This document shows, in pieces, positions 6,298 through 6,554 of a stretch of 6,554 nt of DNA (position 1 is the first letter of the stretch; each line of letters starts with the position of its first letter). The notes under the pieces are model-generated. The model did no database searches, was not told the DNA's origin, and was given only the letters and a program-made list of their open reading frames with translations. The position numbers and the translations under genes were made by a program. Source of the stretch: Bacillota bacterium (GTDB lineage: Bacteria > Bacillota_C > Negativicutes > JAEYSJ01); assembly GCA_023434855.1 (NCBI GenBank), contig JAEYSJ010000262.1:1-6554 (forward strand), in the 5' to 3' direction.

Positions 6298-6340
6298 GGA
6301 TTTGCATGGTGGAGGCGAGTGATGTCGAACCCCTGTCCTA
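6298..6340 (-). repeat. Repeat copy C with a tmRNA 3'-end-like core
   Basis: On the minus strand the closing arm CCACCATGCAAATCC matches the family consensus. It is preceded by GGACAGGGGTTCGAC and CGCCTCCACCA, separated by six bases (6338-6307). This resembles the T-arm, acceptor strand and CCA end of bacterial tmRNA. The expected T-stem 3' strand is damaged (ATCACT where CCCC-like bases are expected), and nothing upstream resembles the rest of tmRNA, because the YitT stop codon is only 85 bases away. A match to the opening arm (ACCCTGCAAATCT on the plus strand) appears at 6431-6443, so this copy may be split by extra sequence. Confidence 0.5.
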
Positions 6341-6424
6341 GTTTTTATGCTAACAATCTACAGTTATATGTAATAGAAAGCATAGTTTTTCTTCTGTGCC
6401 AGCAGGCTATTATAAATCAAACAC

Positions 6425-6554
6425 CTAATGACCCTGCAAATCTCTCGCCCGCGGCAAGGTAAACCCTCTGCCCAAAACTTCCGTTGTATCGCTGACAATC
6501 ATAAAAGCGGCAGGGTCCGCTTCCTGGACGAGCATTTTAATTTTAGCTATTTGG
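6425..6554 (-). CDS. YitT-family (DUF2179) membrane protein, C-terminal end only
   Basis: The last 42 codons of a gene entering from the right edge. The peptide includes QEADPAAFMIVSDTTEVLGR and ends GFTLPRARDLQGH before TAG at 6427-6425. The pattern D-P-x-A-F-x-x-(V/I)-S-D, six residues or so before VLGxGF, is the hallmark of the soluble DUF2179 domain. That domain ends YitT/YebE-type integral membrane proteins of Firmicutes, whose function is still poorly known. Typical members end soon after GEGF or GRGF; the tail RARDLQGH is encoded by bases that resemble one arm of the repeat family seen elsewhere in this window. The gene converges on the MocR gene. Family assignment is good despite the truncation. 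Confidence 0.8.
   Translation of the reverse strand, partial: QIAKIKMLVQEADPAAFMIVSDTTEVLGRGFTLPRARDLQGH

Larger units (their letters stand above)
6199..6424. other. Non-coding interval between convergent MocR and YitT genes
   Basis: No gene is visible. It contains a short GC hairpin just after the MocR gene (GGTGG at 6224-6228 with CCACC at 6232-6236, no T tract), the YitT-side terminator (6259-6287) and repeat copy C with its tmRNA-like core (6298-6340). The 6341-6424 stretch is AT-rich and unexplained. There is no clear plus-strand terminator for the MocR gene, so its transcript may rely on the shared terminator region. Confidence 0.6.

Noticed and set aside
397..6340. Reading the three repeats as a CRISPR array
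   Set aside because: The copies are kilobases apart, diverged from each other and separated by genes; there is no regular spacer pattern and no cas gene.
6307..6554. A complete tmRNA (ssrA) gene on the minus strand
   Set aside because: Only the last ~32 bases resemble tmRNA; the T-stem is broken and the upstream DNA is the coding end of a YitT protein.

Overview
The window reads as chromosomal DNA from a low-to-moderate GC Firmicute. The strong GGAGG-type ribosome binding sites, a GTG and a probable TTG start, the AzlBCD-like operon and the YitT C-terminus all fit that. Sporomusaceae/Negativicutes or a related clostridial lineage is my guess from overall feel, not a demonstrated assignment. 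There are five complete protein genes, two truncated genes at the window edges, several readable promoters and terminators, and a small repeat family that has no standard annotation.

Layout from left to right. (1) 1-112, minus: the first 37 residues of a PEP-synthase/pyruvate phosphate dikinase N-terminal domain protein. (2) 113-586: a non-coding stretch holding repeat copy A and a minus-strand terminator. (3) 587-2104, minus: an Lrp-type regulator, AzlC and AzlD, a tight three-gene operon for branched-chain amino acid (or related hydrophobic amino acid) export, with an AT-rich promoter containing a perfect 11-bp palindrome. (4) 2105-2461: the lrp promoter, a 14-bp-stem terminator and repeat copy B. 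(5) 2462-4641, minus: a PhzF-family isomerase and, upstream of it, a group II PLP-dependent decarboxylase, separated by 5 bp and so co-transcribed. (6) 4642-4806: a divergent control region with two overlapping promoters and two AATTGTA direct repeats 22 bp apart. (7) 4807-6198, plus: a MocR/GabR-type regulator (GntR winged helix fused to an aminotransferase fold). (8) 6199-6424: non-coding, with a minus-strand terminator and repeat copy C, whose core resembles the 3' end of tmRNA. (9) 6425-6554, minus: the C-terminus of a YitT/DUF2179 membrane protein.

How the parts work together. The Lrp-like protein probably senses an amino acid and controls the AzlCD exporter in its own operon. The MocR protein almost certainly controls the divergent decarboxylase-phzF operon and itself through the shared control region. 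MocR proteins read PLP or PLP-amino-acid adducts, so an amino acid, amine or PLP signal is likely. The decarboxylase substrate and the PhzF reaction cannot be read from sequence, and this MocR/decarboxylase/PhzF trio is the best candidate here for an undescribed small pathway.

The azl segment is visibly more AT-rich than the decarboxylase segment: one 60-base row in azlC has 22 G/C, one row in the decarboxylase has 35. Each segment is bounded by a copy of the same roughly 40-base repeat, always in the same orientation and always just upstream of a minus-strand terminator. That pattern is the main structural oddity of the window.
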